DNA of 64,000 bases from Gordionus sp. m RMFG-2023 (GCF_954871325.1 NC_088775.1:26141561-26205560); one strand, 5' to 3'. Positions 1 through 12,887 are shown, counted from the stretch's first letter. Notes: a model not told the origin generated them from the sequence alone. A program made the numbers and translations.

Positions 1-640
1 ATAATTTACTATATTTTGTTACATTGAAGTTCTCTCTCTTCACAGCATGGGCCCACTTTTGTAATAATATTTTATCTTTCATAGGAAATCTGCCATAAAT
101 AATTTTTACAATAGAATAATTAATTTGAGATATCATACTTATGAAATGAAATTTTGCTACCTAAGCAATATTATACCATTTTAAATCTTTTAGTAATTAA
201 AAAATATTAAATTGAATTCTTATAAAAGATATTCATTATTAAATAATAAATTGCAAATGTTAATAAAGAGCAGAAATATTTCAAGTAAAATATTCAGTAG
301 TGACTTGATTCATATATACTATAATATATAAGGTAAATAATAAATTGGTGTTTAATTAGAATATATATATTATAAATATAAACATAATAAAAATATACCT
401 GAAATTTATGAAATTATCATATGCTTTTTTCGTAAAAGATACAAACACAAAATGGCCACCAGTCACTTCAATTTTTGTCACTTCAAATTTGATTTAGCAT
501 TACGATCGGCAGTCTATAGTATTAATGTCATTGGATTAGAGTATTATAATTAAAATAGTATATTAATTGTTAAAAATTATGTCACAAGCCAATACCAATA
601 CTGCACGAATATAGATAAGATCAAAAAATTCCTAGTAAAT
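1..640. other. AT-rich stretch, no gene seen
   Basis: Nothing codes in any frame and no terminal repeat was recognised. The stretch leads directly into the Ty3/Gypsy fossil. Confidence 0.5.
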
Positions 641-3600
641 GGGTGAATCGAGCGTTGTTTTCAGTTATGGGACAGAACAATGAGATTATACTACTGGATA
701 CCGACCGAGCACATGAATAAGGACCTGTTCATGATGAGGTTTGGCGCTGAGGCTATGACATTTTTTTAAATGTTTATTTCCTGAAACCATTCTAAAGACT
801 AAATTTGATAAGCAATTAAGTATTTCGCTATAAATTTTGAAGAGAATAAAACCATTATTGGTAGTCGATTAGACTTTATAAGATTAATTACAACAATGAA
901 CCAATTGGAGAGTTCGCCAATAGGATTAAAGTAACTGCGAAAGCGATTGTTTTAAGCCGACAGAATTTGTCCACTGCTTAAGAGATCAATTGGTTACGGG
1001 TATAGACCTGACAGGCCTCGAAATTAATCTTAGGGCTAAATATCCGTTAGCATGGGATGTGAACAAATCTCGCTGACGTTCCAGTATGTGCTAGATACGT
1101 CCACCACAAAGGAAAGAGCTCAGAACTAAATGGCAATTAAGAAAAACCTTTTGAATAGTGTAATAAGGCCGCAACATGGCAAACATAAAATGTCTAATTC
1201 TCAAGAGTGTGTTAAGAAAGATAATAATAATTATAGGAGGCCTAATAGGAAGTTTTAGGATAATAAATGTAAGAATTGTGCCGGCTGACATGAAAAATAA
1301 TTATGCCCACAAATAACAAAACGTGCTGCTTCAATTCCAAAGAACCAGATGCCGTGGTAAACCCGCACATCGGAATTTAAAGTGAAACAACACTTTCACT
1401 TAAGTGATTCAATAAATAATCTTTGGTCAGGTGAATTAATTAAAGGGGCAAAGATTACAGTCAAAATAAATGGACTTAGTGTCATGCTATTATAGGATTG
1501 AATATTTGGCAAAAAATTGACAAGTTGCCAACTTTTTCCCTAAACCCATTATCTTTATGGAGGTATGCCCTTGGATTTAATGAGTAAAGCCATCTAGTCG
1601 GAGTACAAGTGGGTAGGGAAACTGTAAATTATCAATTATTATAATAGAGTCTAATGATGTACCTCTGTTTAAATTGCCATGGTTTTTAACATTTTGGTTT
1701 GAGTTATCGAAACAGGTAAGCATACAACAGGTTATCAAAACGAATGAGGCTCCCGTGGGCCATGTACCAATGGTATCAAGTCGCCCAACAATGCCCCGAT
1801 GGGCCGTTCAAATACAATCGGTGCCCCTACAGGCCGCGAGGTGTCACTAACGGAAGATTCAGTGGGGTCGTTGTTAGCTAAACAGTTTAAAGCCATTTTT
1901 GACGATAATGGGGCCGTTGTTAGCTAAACAGTTCAAATCCGTTTTTGACGATAATGGGGCCTTTGTTAGCTAAACAGTTCAAAACCGTTTTTGACGATAA
2001 GCCATAATTGATACGATGCGGTTGTTCCAAAATCGTTTCCAGCTCGTCGAGTGCCATTTACGCTACGCAGATAGGTTGAACTAGAATTAGATCGCCTTGT
2101 TACTGCGGAGATTTTAGAGCCAATCGATCCCTTAACAACTAGGGTGCCATGGGGAACCCCAATGGTAAATGTCAGGAAGAACAATGGAGATATTCGTTTT
2201 TCTCGCAGATTTCAAGGCTAGTTTAATTCCCCATCTATTATATGCTCATCTCATTATTCCAATGTTGAATGACTTACTCGTAAAGATTCGGGGAAAACCG
2301 ATTCCCAGTGATAGATTTAAAAAAGGCATACCTACAAATGGCCGTGGTAGAATCCCAAGAATATTTGGTCATCTCGATGCATAAGGGATATTTTCGATAA
2401 CGAAGAATGCCTTTTAGGCTTTCGTGTGCGTCAGTTTTCTTTCATGAACAATGTTTTGAAAAACAGCCCGATTATTGGAGTGTATTTGGAGGATGTATTT
2501 ATCTTCAGCAAATAGGACGCCAAACACCTGGATAATCTAAATTTAGTACTCAATAGGCTATAGGAAGCAGGTCTCTAGTTTAAATTTGAAAGAGTTCAAG
2601 ATTATGAAATTCTGCTTTATTTTTAGACGTAGTTATTGGCCAGAATGGGGTACATCTAAGCGAGGAAATGGTAAAGGCAATCCTAGCTGCTCTTAATCTC
2701 AAGTTACATTCATTTATTGGTATTGTCACGTATCTTGAACGATTCATTAGTAATCTTAGTGAGGTAGCAGTTTTACACCGATGACTAGCGTAAAACTACT
2801 GTTGGTTTTAGAACAGTTGAACATGAGGTTTTCGATAAAATTAAGACACTGTTATCAGCAGAAGAAAAGTTAACGCCATACAATGCTCAATGACCGTCGA
2901 TTTTGGAGTGTGATCAGATACAGGGATTGGAGCAGTCTAATTTCATCAAGTTTCACTAAATCGGGAAAACCTATCGCATTTGCATCCCGGACGTTGTTGC
3001 AGTCTAAAAACAATATTCTCCAATTGATAAGTATACGAGGGCGCTGCTGTCTGGGATATAGAAAAATTCCATAATTTTATTTATGGTCGAAAATTTGTAC
3101 TTCGGGCATTCCATAAGCCATTGAAAGGTTGTTCAGGGAAAAGAAGGATCTTCCCAAGATATCAAACAATTGTTTTAATCGTTGAGCCTAGAAAATTGTC
3201 ACATACGATTTTACATACGATTTTACATACGATTTTAAGGTGGAATACAAACCGAGTCGTAAGAATCTTATCGCCGACTCATTATCTAGATTATCATTGC
3301 ACGATATTATACCGAATCGGGATACAAAATACGCATTAATGAATTATAATATCAATTTATAGGATATGCAGGTTTCAAAAGGAAAACTGTGCAGGAATCC
3401 GGTACAAGATCCAATATCTAAACAAGTGGCACAACATATTGAACAGGGCTGCTGGAGGGAAGGATTTTTCTAAGATAGCAAAGGGTTATTAACATATGTA
3501 ATAGAGACGCTAGATTGCATACTGCGAAAACATGCTGACCAGTCAAGGGTTCATGTGGTAGCAGATAATACTAAACGGGTGATGGTGGGCAACGATTAGA

Positions 3601-3690
3601 AATAGTGGGGTAAAATGTCAAGACGAGGGGGGACACAAAAACTACCAAAACGAATGATTAAAGAGATGTAAGCGTTCCTCTCAATTTATA
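640..3690 (+). mobile_element. Ty3/Gypsy-type LTR retrotransposon fossil (badly broken)
   Basis: Pieces of a Ty3/Gypsy element appear in the expected order on the plus strand. A zinc-knuckle-like CxxC...H...C cluster, as in gag nucleocapsids, lies near 1270-1310. The start of reverse transcriptase lies near 2010-2200, with a pattern like LxRLVTAEILEPIDPLTTR followed by WGTPMVNVRKNNG. The YLEDVFIFS active-site region follows near 2480, then the connection and RNase H-like region near 2780-3110, and integrase N-terminal-like text near 3360-3600. The family call rests on those reverse transcriptase patterns. The copy is heavily decayed, with many breaks, so it looks old. No clear pair of LTRs was found, so both ends are approximate. 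Confidence 0.75.
1863..2000. repeat. three tandem copies of a 46 bp unit
   Basis: Three head-to-tail copies begin at 1863, 1909 and 1955, each starting TGGGG and containing GTTAGCTAAACAGTT and TTTTTGACGATAA. They differ by only a few bases. The array lies just upstream of the reverse transcriptase start of the Ty3/Gypsy fossil, so it is a local duplication inside that element. Confidence 0.85.
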
Positions 3691-3695
3691 GAGGG

Positions 3696-3785
3696 AATTT
3701 AGTAATGTAGGAATATATTGTAATATAAATTATTATATTCGTTAATTAAATTTAGTAATGTAGGAATATATTGTAATATAAATTA
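3696..3785. repeat. 52 bp direct duplication after the Gypsy fossil
   Basis: The text AATTTAGTAATGTAGGAATA and about 17 further bases occur twice, at 3696 and 3748. The duplication lies just past the integrase-like end of the fossil and may be part of its degraded terminal region. Confidence 0.7.
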
Positions 3786-4236
3786 AGATATAATTATAAT
3801 GATTATATTAATATTTGTGATTAATATAATATTGAGTGAGGTTAACTACTAAACACCTATATCATTAATTATAATTTCCGCGATCGATTCCATATGATTA
3901 ACAAATGAATATATATATTAAAGGTTGAATAAATCTGTACATGTATTGTTTAGTATAAGCGGATAAGTTTTATGAAAAGTTATTTTTAATAAATGCTATT
4001 TGCTTTAATTATAAATGATATATTACATTAATAATTATTAAATTATTAATATTACACATCATATAAATAGTATAAATTGATAGTATATTTGCAAACTGTT
4101 TAAATTTTTTTATTAATTTTATGATTGATTTTCTTGAAAACTAAAGCACGTTTAGTTTAGAGTTAATGAAAAAAAATAAACATAACAAACAAGTTGACAG
4201 GGAGTTGGTAAAAAATCAAAATATTTTTAATAAAAT

Positions 4237-4620
4237 TGTTAAATAATAGTGATTATACCTTTCGGTCAAAATTTTATATTAACATTTTTTTATATATCAT
4301 TTTAATGTGACATTTTTTTTATTCACTTTGTATTTAAATTTAATCGGTGAAAATTTTATATTAACATTTTTTTTATCATTTTAAAGTTACATTTTTTTAA
4401 TGTCAATTTGTATATTTACATAATTAGTTATTTTGTTTATTGTTTAAAAAAAAATATATATAAAGAGAAATTGTTTTTGTTGAAAGGAGAATAAAAAATG
4501 CAATTTATCATTGAAAATAAAATGTAAATTATGATTAAAAATAAAATATAATTTACAATAAAATAAAATGTAATTATGATTAAAATAAAATATGAACGAG
4601 GATTTAACCCAATTCTTACA
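4237..4620 (+). repeat. 5' LTR (384 bp)
   Basis: It starts TGTTAAATAATA and ends CCCAATTCTTACA. It matches 6672-7047 over its length apart from small differences, and is directly preceded by the target duplication AAAAT. Confidence 0.88.
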
Positions 4621-6671
4621 TGGAGGCCAAATTACGTCCGAACTTTGCATAAGTATTATATCAAAATTCGATCTTAATTTTGCAATGTATATCTATTCTA
4701 TTTTAATCCTTTATCAATTATAATTCTCTTACGATGGATGCTTTGAACAATTCCACATATATGAGTGAATTCGTCAAACTAGATTTCCCCAAATTTAGTA
4801 GCGATGACAGCGCCTACATAAGAAATTGCAGAATTTCTTCGACACCAGCAAGATCTCCAACGAAGAAAAGGCCGCTTTGTTTCTCCGAAGTCTTCCAGAT
4901 GACGAATTCAATAACATTGGAGCAATTTGCACTGAGGCAGACTTCCAGGACCCAATCGCCCTGCTTGGCAAATTCAAGCTACAACATCCATTGAAGACTG
5001 AGAACGTCAAACTGTCATTATTTTATGCTGCCACTCAAGGCAAGGAGGAGACGTTCTCGGCTTGGGTCACACGCGTAGCACGACTCAATAAAGAATGTAA
5101 ATTCAATGGTATTCAGCGCATTATTGAGAAAGTGAGAGTTGCTTCGAAGTCCAAAGATGTCAGAAAAGCGGTCAGGAGCTCTATGACTATAGAAGATATT
5201 TACAATCTAGGTCTAGAGGAAGACACCACTGAGCCAAGTGACATCAAGGGCGTGATGAAATTGTTTCATTTGGATGACGTGGAATACAAGAGGTTAATCA
5301 CATGGACAGAGTCAAAAATAGTTACGTAATAACAAAACCCATTCAGGACTCTCACGCACATGGTAAATCTCCCCAGTTCATTAATGACAATCGCCTCGGA
5401 CAACATTTCAATAAATGTTACGATGTACGCTGCGACTATTGCCGCTACAAACGATTCGATGGACGGCACAGCAACTTCCACGACAATCGTTTTGATCAAA
5501 GCTACGATAATTGTCACTATAACCGCAACCGTTTCGATAATCGCAACGATAACTACTACGACGATCGATACAACAATAGCGGGTACAACGTCCAGGGTAA
5601 TCGCCACGACTATCATTGTGAACATCGTCAGTCTTGATCAACGGGATAATTGCTATAGAGGCGATAACCGAACTAACTATCCACGTCGCGGTCAGCATAG
5701 ACATAATCCTCAAAATAATAATGGTTTTCCGAAATATTTGCCAAGGCCCAACCAGTAAAAAAGTGACAATAATACCTACAACAGATCTTTCGATTACAAA
5801 GATCGTGATTGTCATTTGAACACGAACCATGCTATGAACATCGAAATAATCGATGATGACGATGACTCAAACACAGATCTTAAAGAATATAATCTGCAAA
5901 ATTTGGAAGTGTACAATCTGGGGGTCAACGATACCAGATATGACGCGTACAGCGTAACGGTGAGCATCAACAATATACCCACGTTGATGCAAGTTGACAC
6001 CGGTACGAGGTACACTATACTTCCGAAGCTGACAGCTAAGATTGTAGGCATAACCACGATGCGTAAGACGGATATGAAACTCACTGGTTATGACGGCAGG
6101 GCCATCAAGGCATTAGGTCTGGTCAATGTGAACGTTAAGTTTGAAGGTAACTCACAAACGCTGGAGGCCATAGTGGTAGATTGTGACAAGATCCCCCTGC
6201 CAGGGCGTATGTGGCTCCACGCCTACAACATATTAAAAACGATCTTAGTGGGTAACGTAGAGAATGTCCTCGAGAAGGTAATCTCGACAACAAAAAAGAC
6301 CTCGAATCAACTTGCTCCTACAAACTCAAAATGGTCAGACAAGAGGAAGTTCACTTGGAGCCCAATGCTAAGCCTACGATCGTACTTTCAAGAAGAATTC
6401 AGTGTACCAAGATTAATGCGGTGACTCAGAAATTGGATGGCTGGCTGAAGGACAACATAAACCTTGCTCGAGATGCCCGATGCCATGCACAAATGATCTG
6501 ATCGCAAAGTTAGCTAAGGGCTTCCTTTATTTTACCAAGCCATCGTTCGGTTTGAAAAGAAGACTGCACCATGAACATGGGTTGCGTATTTCGTGGCGAT
6601 CATGAGCGTTAATGGCGTTCCACTCAACTTATCCAAGGAAATCGTAAGCCTAATTTCTTTGGAGGGTGGAA

Positions 6672-7047
6672 TGTTAAATAATAATGATTATACCTTTCGG
6701 TCAAAATTATATTAACATTTTTTTATATATCATTTTAATGTGACATTTTTTTTATTCACTTTGTATTTAAATATAATCGGTGAAAATTTTATATTAACAT
6801 ATATCATTTTAACGTTAAATTTTTTTTAATGTCAATTTGTATATTTAAACAATTAGTTCTTTTTTTTATTGTTTAAAAAAAGATATATAAAGAGAAAATG
6901 TTTTTGTTGAAAGGAGAATAAAAAATGTAATTTATCATTGAAAATAAAATGTAAATTATGATTAAAAATAATATATAATTTAAAATAAAATAAAATGTAA
7001 TTATGATTAAAATAAAATATGAACGAGGATTTAACCCAATTCTTACA
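6672..7047 (+). repeat. 3' LTR (376 bp)
   Basis: It is the partner of 4237-4620. A purine-rich tract lies immediately before it and the target duplication AAAAT immediately after it (7048-7052). Confidence 0.88.
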
Positions 7048-7052
7048 AAAAT

Positions 7053-8917
7053 ATAAATTAATCTTGTCATATATATCATTGAGAGTAAAATGTTATATTT
7101 GAAAAAAACAAACTATGCAAATTTCTTACTTAACTACTAACAGAAGAATAACTGAAAAAGAGCTTTTAAAAAAAAGATTCCTTATGAATTTTGTATAAAT
7201 TAAGGCTTAAATCTCATAAGCCTTTTCTATGATAAATATATAACATTGTTTCAGATAGATATAGAATATAATAATAAAAATAATTAACCACCATCTTTGA
7301 TAACCAGCGTCTACATGAGCGGGAGGGGTAGGAACAGTTTGCATCCTATTTTTTTGAGGGGGAAGGGGGTAGGCTACTTTAATGGGGGTAGGATAAATTT
7401 TTTGGGGGGTTATCTATTAAATTTTGAGAGGAAATAGGACACAATTTATTGCTGTAAAAATTAATACTTTTATTATAGAATTATTATAATACATCTCTTC
7501 TCTTCTCTTCAATTATTGACCAAATCTATATATTGCAAACAATCATAAACATTGTTTTCTAAATCAGCAAGCTCATAATAATGAATTCATTGTAAATAAT
7601 GGAGGTTTTAATTGAATTTATGATCTAAAAAATAAATTCTTTATATTCACAAAATATCGATAGTTGGTAGTAGAGATAGATTAATTTAAGTAATCCTTAT
7701 AAATTCTCTGAAAAGAGTATCAATATAATTATTAAGGTGAAAATAATAATAAAGAGACACTGCCGCCGAAGGCTGCAGGATTTTTTAGGGGGTTAGACAA
7801 AGGTTTTTAAGGGGGTTTGCATCCAGTGAAAATCCTGTCATGTAGACCCTGTTGATAACTCTTATCAGAAATAGTAGCGAAATATTATCTTTAATTTATA
7901 ATAATCATGAAATTATTAATAAATATTTCAAATCAAATATTATAGAATAAAACAAAATCCTTCAAATAAACTTAAATTTTTAGGCCTGGTCTGTTTTTTA
8001 ATATTTACATTTTCTTAATTGACCCTAGATATATTAAAAAAAACAAAGATTAAAGAAAATTATTTGAATATATTTATTGTATGATAATACATAAAATTTA
8101 ATCAATGGTAAAAAAATACAAATATAATTTTAAATTGATGATTTAAAGATGTATATATAGTTTTGAATTAGAAATACATATTGAGATATCTGATGATATC
8201 CATTTCTATGTAAATTAAATTTTTCGAATATTTACATGAAGAACTTAAGGTTAGAGTTTTTTTTTTAAATTATTTATATTGAACATGTAAATGAATGATT
8301 ATAATTTAATTTGGAAGATTTTTACGTATATAGAATGCTATATTTAATTGGTTAAAATTAATGTTGAAAGTCGGGAGCCAAATTAATATTAATCATTGCA
8401 AAAAAAAATTTAAATTTTTGAAAATAATAAAATTAAATAAGTAAATATTAATAAAAATAAGAAGAGAGAGAAGTAGGACCGTGACTAGATGGGGAATTTT
8501 TAGGCCACCTTTTCCCCTAACAAAGCTGTACAATTATAAATATGCAATTATATTAATTAATTTATATCATATAAAATGGATATAAAATCTTTTTCGGCTT
8601 ATGAAATTGTATGGAAGTAATTTTGACCTAATATAGACGAAATAGGCATATTATTTTTTAAAAATTGACTCACCGGGTTCCTATTTTAAATTTTAAAAAT
8701 TTGGCTTGGGGGGATTCCTGGAAAATTATTGCTTGGAAAATTAATTAACGATATGTGTTTCGGAAGAATTTCCCAATTAAATAATTTCTACATATTATTA
8801 TTTCCTAAAATAAATTTCATTTTAAAATTTAGAATAAACAAAATATGGCTGAAGAGAAAAGTTGTGAAGTAAATTACCGGTGTTAGGCCTACAAATGGCA
8901 GACATCCTTTAGATGGA
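7053..8917. other. AT-rich stretch without a gene
   Basis: No coding signal was seen. Around 7320-7410 and 7785-7830 there are G-rich patches with runs of five or six G, out of keeping with the local AT-rich base content. They resemble decayed short transposon ends, but no paired ends were found. Confidence 0.45.
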
Positions 8918-9096
8918 GATGATAGACTTACGCCAAATGGCGTATTAGCAAGAAATACAAGTTATATTTTTTCTTATTTATACGCATTTTTCGAATCGAT
9001 AAAAAAGTTACGAAAATTTAACATATTATTTTTGATTTGTATTTATAATAAAATGGATGTATAAATAATATCGTGAACGAAATTTAGTAAACTATA

Positions 9097-9870
9097 AAGC
9101 AATATGAAAATTTAAAATACATAAATCTTTATATATCAGATTTTAGAATGTCACTAAAAAGTACTACCATAGTAATACCTTACTTATTTCCCAATATTTA
9201 GTTGACTCAAAAATAGTTCATACCAAAGGTAAATTGTTGATATAGACAAATTTATAAACCTTTTTAATAGATTTAAAAAATCTTCTTTTAAATATGAAAG
9301 AAGGAGATATATTTTTATCCTATAAAGATTTACAAGATGCTATAGCAATATGAAAATTTAAATTGCATAAATCTTTATATATCAGATTTTAGAATGTCAC
9401 CAAAAAGTACTACCAAAGTAATACCTTACTTATTTCCCATTATTTAGTTGACTCAAAAATAATTCATACCAAAGGTAAATTGTTGATATAGACAAATTTA
9501 TAAACGTATTTAATAGATTTAAAAACTCTTCTTTTAAATATGAAAGAAGGTGATATATTTTTATCCTATAAAGATTTACAAGATGCTATAAAGCAATATG
9601 AAAATTTAAATTACATAGATCTTTATATATCAGATTTTAGAATGTCACCAAAAAGTACTACCATAGTAATACCTTACTTATTTCCCAATATTTAGTTGAC
9701 TCAAAAATAGTTCATACCAAAGGTAAATTGTTGATATAGACAAATTTATAAACGTATTTAATAGATTTAAAAACTCTTCTTTTAAATATGAAAGAAGGAG
9801 ATATATTTTTATCCTATAAAGATTTACAAGATGTTATAAAGCAATATGAAAATTTAAATTACATAAATCT
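9097..9870. repeat. tandem repeat, ~247 bp unit, just over three copies
   Basis: The text CAATATGAAAATTTAAA recurs at about 9100, 9346, 9594 and 9842, spaced 246-248 bp. Each unit also contains AAAGTACTACCA and ATGAAAGAAGGAGATATATT. The unit is a copy of the start of the MULE transposase region plus its upstream sequence (minus strand near 14700-14940), so the left inverted arm has been amplified in tandem. Confidence 0.85.
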
Positions 9871-9920
9871 TAAGATGGCTATGAATTAGGAAATTTAGAA
9901 TGATTGAGAAAAGAATAAAT

Positions 9921-10390
9921 CTTACCTTGTGATGACTTATTCTATAAAATTGACACAACAATCTAGAAAGCTTCAAATTTACAAACAATTACTCATTTTT
10001 TATATAAATTTTTTTATTGAATTTATGTTAATTTATAAATTATATTGTATGTCTTATTTTAAAGGTTACTTGGAAACATTAAAGTTCTTACCTTGTGATG
10101 ACTTATTCAATAAAATTGACACACAACCATCCCTAACAAGCTTCAAATCTACAAACAATTGCTCATTTTTTATATAATTTTTTTTATTGAATCTATGTTG
10201 AAATTTATAAATTATATGTATGTCTTATTTTAAAGGTTACTTGGAAACATTAAAGATCTTACCTTGTGATGACTTATTCTATAAAATTGACACACAACAA
10301 TTCCTAGCAAGCTTCAAATTTACAAACAATTACTCATTTTTTATATAAATTTTTTTGTTGAAATTTATAAATTATATATTTTGATATTAT
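9921..10390. repeat. tandem repeat, ~168 bp unit, three copies
   Basis: Units begin CTTACCTTGTGATGACTTAT at 9921, 10087 and 10258, the last one shortened. An open frame at 9929-10177 runs through two units, but it only follows the repeat and is not taken as a gene. Confidence 0.85.
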
Positions 10391-10724
10391 TTTTTTAAAT
10401 AGAGTTTAAAAAATAAATTTCTCTTAATGAGCTCCCATAATGTTCTTAATTAATTTAACTAAATTAATTTAATTTTAAAAATTTATGATTTGACATTTTT
10501 ATTGATTTTATAAATGATTGTATTAACTTCAATAATATTTTTCAATTTAATGAATAAAATTGAGTATTTAATACTATATTTCGTGTATAAATTTTAATAC
10601 TATATTTAATTGCGTCATTTAATACTATATTCCGATTTAACCCTTCACTAGAAATGTTAAAAATCACTTAAACTTCAAAGGTGGGGTCTATTTTATCCCT
10701 AATAAAAAATTTTAGATTTAAATA

Positions 10725-11060
10725 AAAAATTAAATTTGTAGGCAAAATTTTCCTAAAAATAACTTAAATATTTTACCACAAAAAAATTAAATTTGTATGC
10801 AAAATCTCCTAAAAATAACTTAAATATTTTACCACAAAAAAATTAAATTTGTAGGCAAAATTCTCCTAAAATATGCGGAATTAATAATTCCTATATTTTA
10901 TCACAAAAAAATTATTTGTAAGCAAAATTCTCCAAAAAATAACTTAAATATTTTACCACAAAAAAAATTAAATTTGTATGCAAAATTCTCCTAAATATAA
11001 CTTAAATATGCGGAATTAATAATTCCTATATTTTACCATAAAAAATTTTTAGGCAAAAAT
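10725..11060. repeat. tandem repeat, ~57-65 bp unit, about five copies
   Basis: Five imperfect units carry AATTTGTAGGCAAAATTCTC followed by AACTTAAATATTTTACCAC. Some units have an added ATGCGGAATTAATAATTCC segment. The block lies inside the MULE interior and is directly followed by a poly-C tract near 11104-11121. Confidence 0.8.
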
Positions 11061-11222
11061 AAATTTTTTTTAAAAAAACCATAAAAAAATAAAAATAATA
11101 TAACCCCCCCCCCCTTCCCCCCGAGAGTGTTAACACTTTATTAAAACTTATTTGGTGGCAATTTTTTTTATTTAAAAAAATGATATTCATGTTATATACT
11201 AAATTTTTTATATAGTCATTTT

Positions 11223-11907
11223 CAGAGTTGTTAAAAGATACTTTTTAAATGGATCTAGATACAGATACAGAGACATAGTCTCAAAAGTTATCTAGATACT
11301 GATACAGCGTCTAAAAAGTTATCAAGATACAGATACAATATTTAAATGTATCTGTATACAGATACATTTTTTATTATGCTCTTATAGGTTTGCACAAACC
11401 TAAATTAATATTATATTGTGAAAAGGTCATGGTAAAGCAATAGAACTTGTTGTTGCTTCCTCTTCTTCATCGATATAGATCTAAATAAATATATAAACTT
11501 AAAAATTTAGTTATAAAATAAAATTTACCATTTCCATATTGTAATATTAAAATTTGTATGGTTTATTGATAAACTCGGACATAATATTTAAATTAATGAA
11601 TATTTATATATATTTTTTATATATAAGTCTTAATATTTTATGTATATATAATTCTTCATTATAGTATTAATAAATATTAATATATAATATATATATATTT
11701 ATTTATTTCATAAGCTCATATGAAATAAAATAAATTTTACAGTCAAATATTTTTATTTATAATAAAAAAGGGGTATATAAAATGTATCTAAAAAGTATCT
11801 AAAAACAGATACAGATACCTCTAAAAAATATCTAGATACAGATACCTTTCTAAAAAATCTATCTAGATACAGATACTACATTTTTATATCTAGATACAAC
11901 AACTCTG
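11223..11907. mobile_element. non-autonomous hAT element (685 bp) with exact ends
   Basis: The left end reads CAGAGTTGTTAAAAGATAC and the right end, read inwards on the other strand, CAGAGTTGTTGTATC. The 8 bp immediately outside both ends are GTCATTTT, a perfect target duplication of hAT length. Both sub-terminal regions are packed with AGATACAGATAC-type short repeats pointing inwards. There is no coding region, so this is a MITE-like passenger that relied on another element's transposase. It is nested within the MULE. Confidence 0.9.
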
Positions 11908-12234
11908 GTCATTTTTGAGTTGATAATTTTAAAAAAAAAGGATTAATTCAGATTTTAAAAAAATCTCCAAATTTATTTTTAGAATGTGGGAAAAATTGTA
12001 TTAGCAATTCAAATTAATCAAAGTAAAATAATAATTGGGATGATTATATGGTACTGGTGTTGTAATGAAATGTATATAAAAATGGTATGATTAAAAAAGA
12101 TATCTTTGTAGTCTATATATCTATTTATAATATGTTAAAATAGGATAAATAAATAAAAAATATGCATAAAAATAAGACAAATACAATAAACTAAAATACT
12201 TTTGGTAAAAAATATAAAATATTAACATTTGTAA

Positions 12235-12887
12235 TTAATCTTCAAAATCAATAACATTTACAAAATGGGATTCAGATTTGTTAATATAAATGTTTTGGTC
12301 AAATTTTTTTATATTTCCTTCATCATATTTAAATGGTGGATACATTTGCCAGCAAAATGAAGCTCCATACCTAGCATACACCAATATCGGGGTATTGGGA
12401 AGTGTGGTAACACTTCGCAATTCAATATCCGTTGCCCATTCACCATTCTTATTTGCCTTTTCTATTATATACTGTTGCACATCATCTTCACACGTATTTT
12501 GACCTTGAGTATAATCTAATATATTTTTTATCATTATTTTTTGCAGCATCAGCAAGACCATATGTGATCTAATCAAATCATAGGAGTCTTGTTTTCCTGT
12601 TATCTCCATACTTATACATCTAATTATTTTTTTAAAAACTGTTTCTAAAAACCTATCAATGTTTTAAAAAAATAATATTATGAATTAATATAGGATATAA
12701 TCATTAAAATTTAAGGTAAAGAAAGAAACAAAATCATATTCTATGTATATTAGTAAAAAAATACAACCAAAATTATTTTTAAATTTTTAAATTACCGGTA
12801 AAAACACTTCCCATCTAGCTCAATTGTTTCCAATCGTGATGGAGCAGTTAGCACCCTTCCTAAATTTAGAGACTTTCTTTTTTGCTG
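12235..12887 (-). CDS. OTU-domain cysteine protease carried by a MULE (two exons seen)
   Basis: OTU proteases cleave ubiquitin or related chains; the substrate here is unknown. Exon 2 (12235-12619) begins CISMEITGKQDSYDLIR and ends with a SHFVNVIDFED tail. Exon 1 (to 12796, start uncertain, about 12887) ends LETIELDGKCFYR. Joining them across a 176 bp GT-AG intron (12620-12795) keeps the frame and rebuilds the OTU pattern: DGKCFYR gives the catalytic Asp and Cys, GEWATDIELRSVTTLPNTPI gives the middle strand-helix segment, and SHF supplies the catalytic His. All three expected catalytic positions are present. The gene lies downstream of the MULE transposase on the same strand, so it may be the C-terminal part of one transcript. 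The N-terminus and any fusion to the transposase are unresolved. The OTU call is from pattern recognition only. Confidence 0.65.

Larger units (their letters stand above)
4237..7047 (+). mobile_element. LTR-bounded retroelement with gag-like and protease-like parts
   Basis: The element has two matching LTRs (4237-4620 and 6672-7047) that start TG and end CA. The 5 bp before the first and the 5 bp after the second are both AAAAT, a 5 bp target duplication typical of Ty3/Gypsy. The first LTR is followed by TGGAGGCC, a plausible primer-binding start, and the second is preceded by the purine tract GGAGGGTGGAA. The roughly 2 kb interior holds a gag-like region (about 4734-5640, ending in an Asn/Arg/Asp-rich tail) and an aspartic-protease-like region (about 5816-6424) with an LMQVDTGTRYTILP site. 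No reverse transcriptase or integrase was recognised. The copy therefore looks incomplete and would have depended on a relative for movement. The LTRs are still very alike, so it is fairly young. Confidence 0.85.

Noticed and set aside
5266-5830. Val/Ile-rich minus-strand frames that look like membrane proteins
   Set aside because: They are the antisense of the Asn/Arg/Asp-rich gag-like tail in the LTR element.
9929-10177. A small membrane-like protein
   Set aside because: It is translated 168 bp tandem repeat, with no domain or start context.
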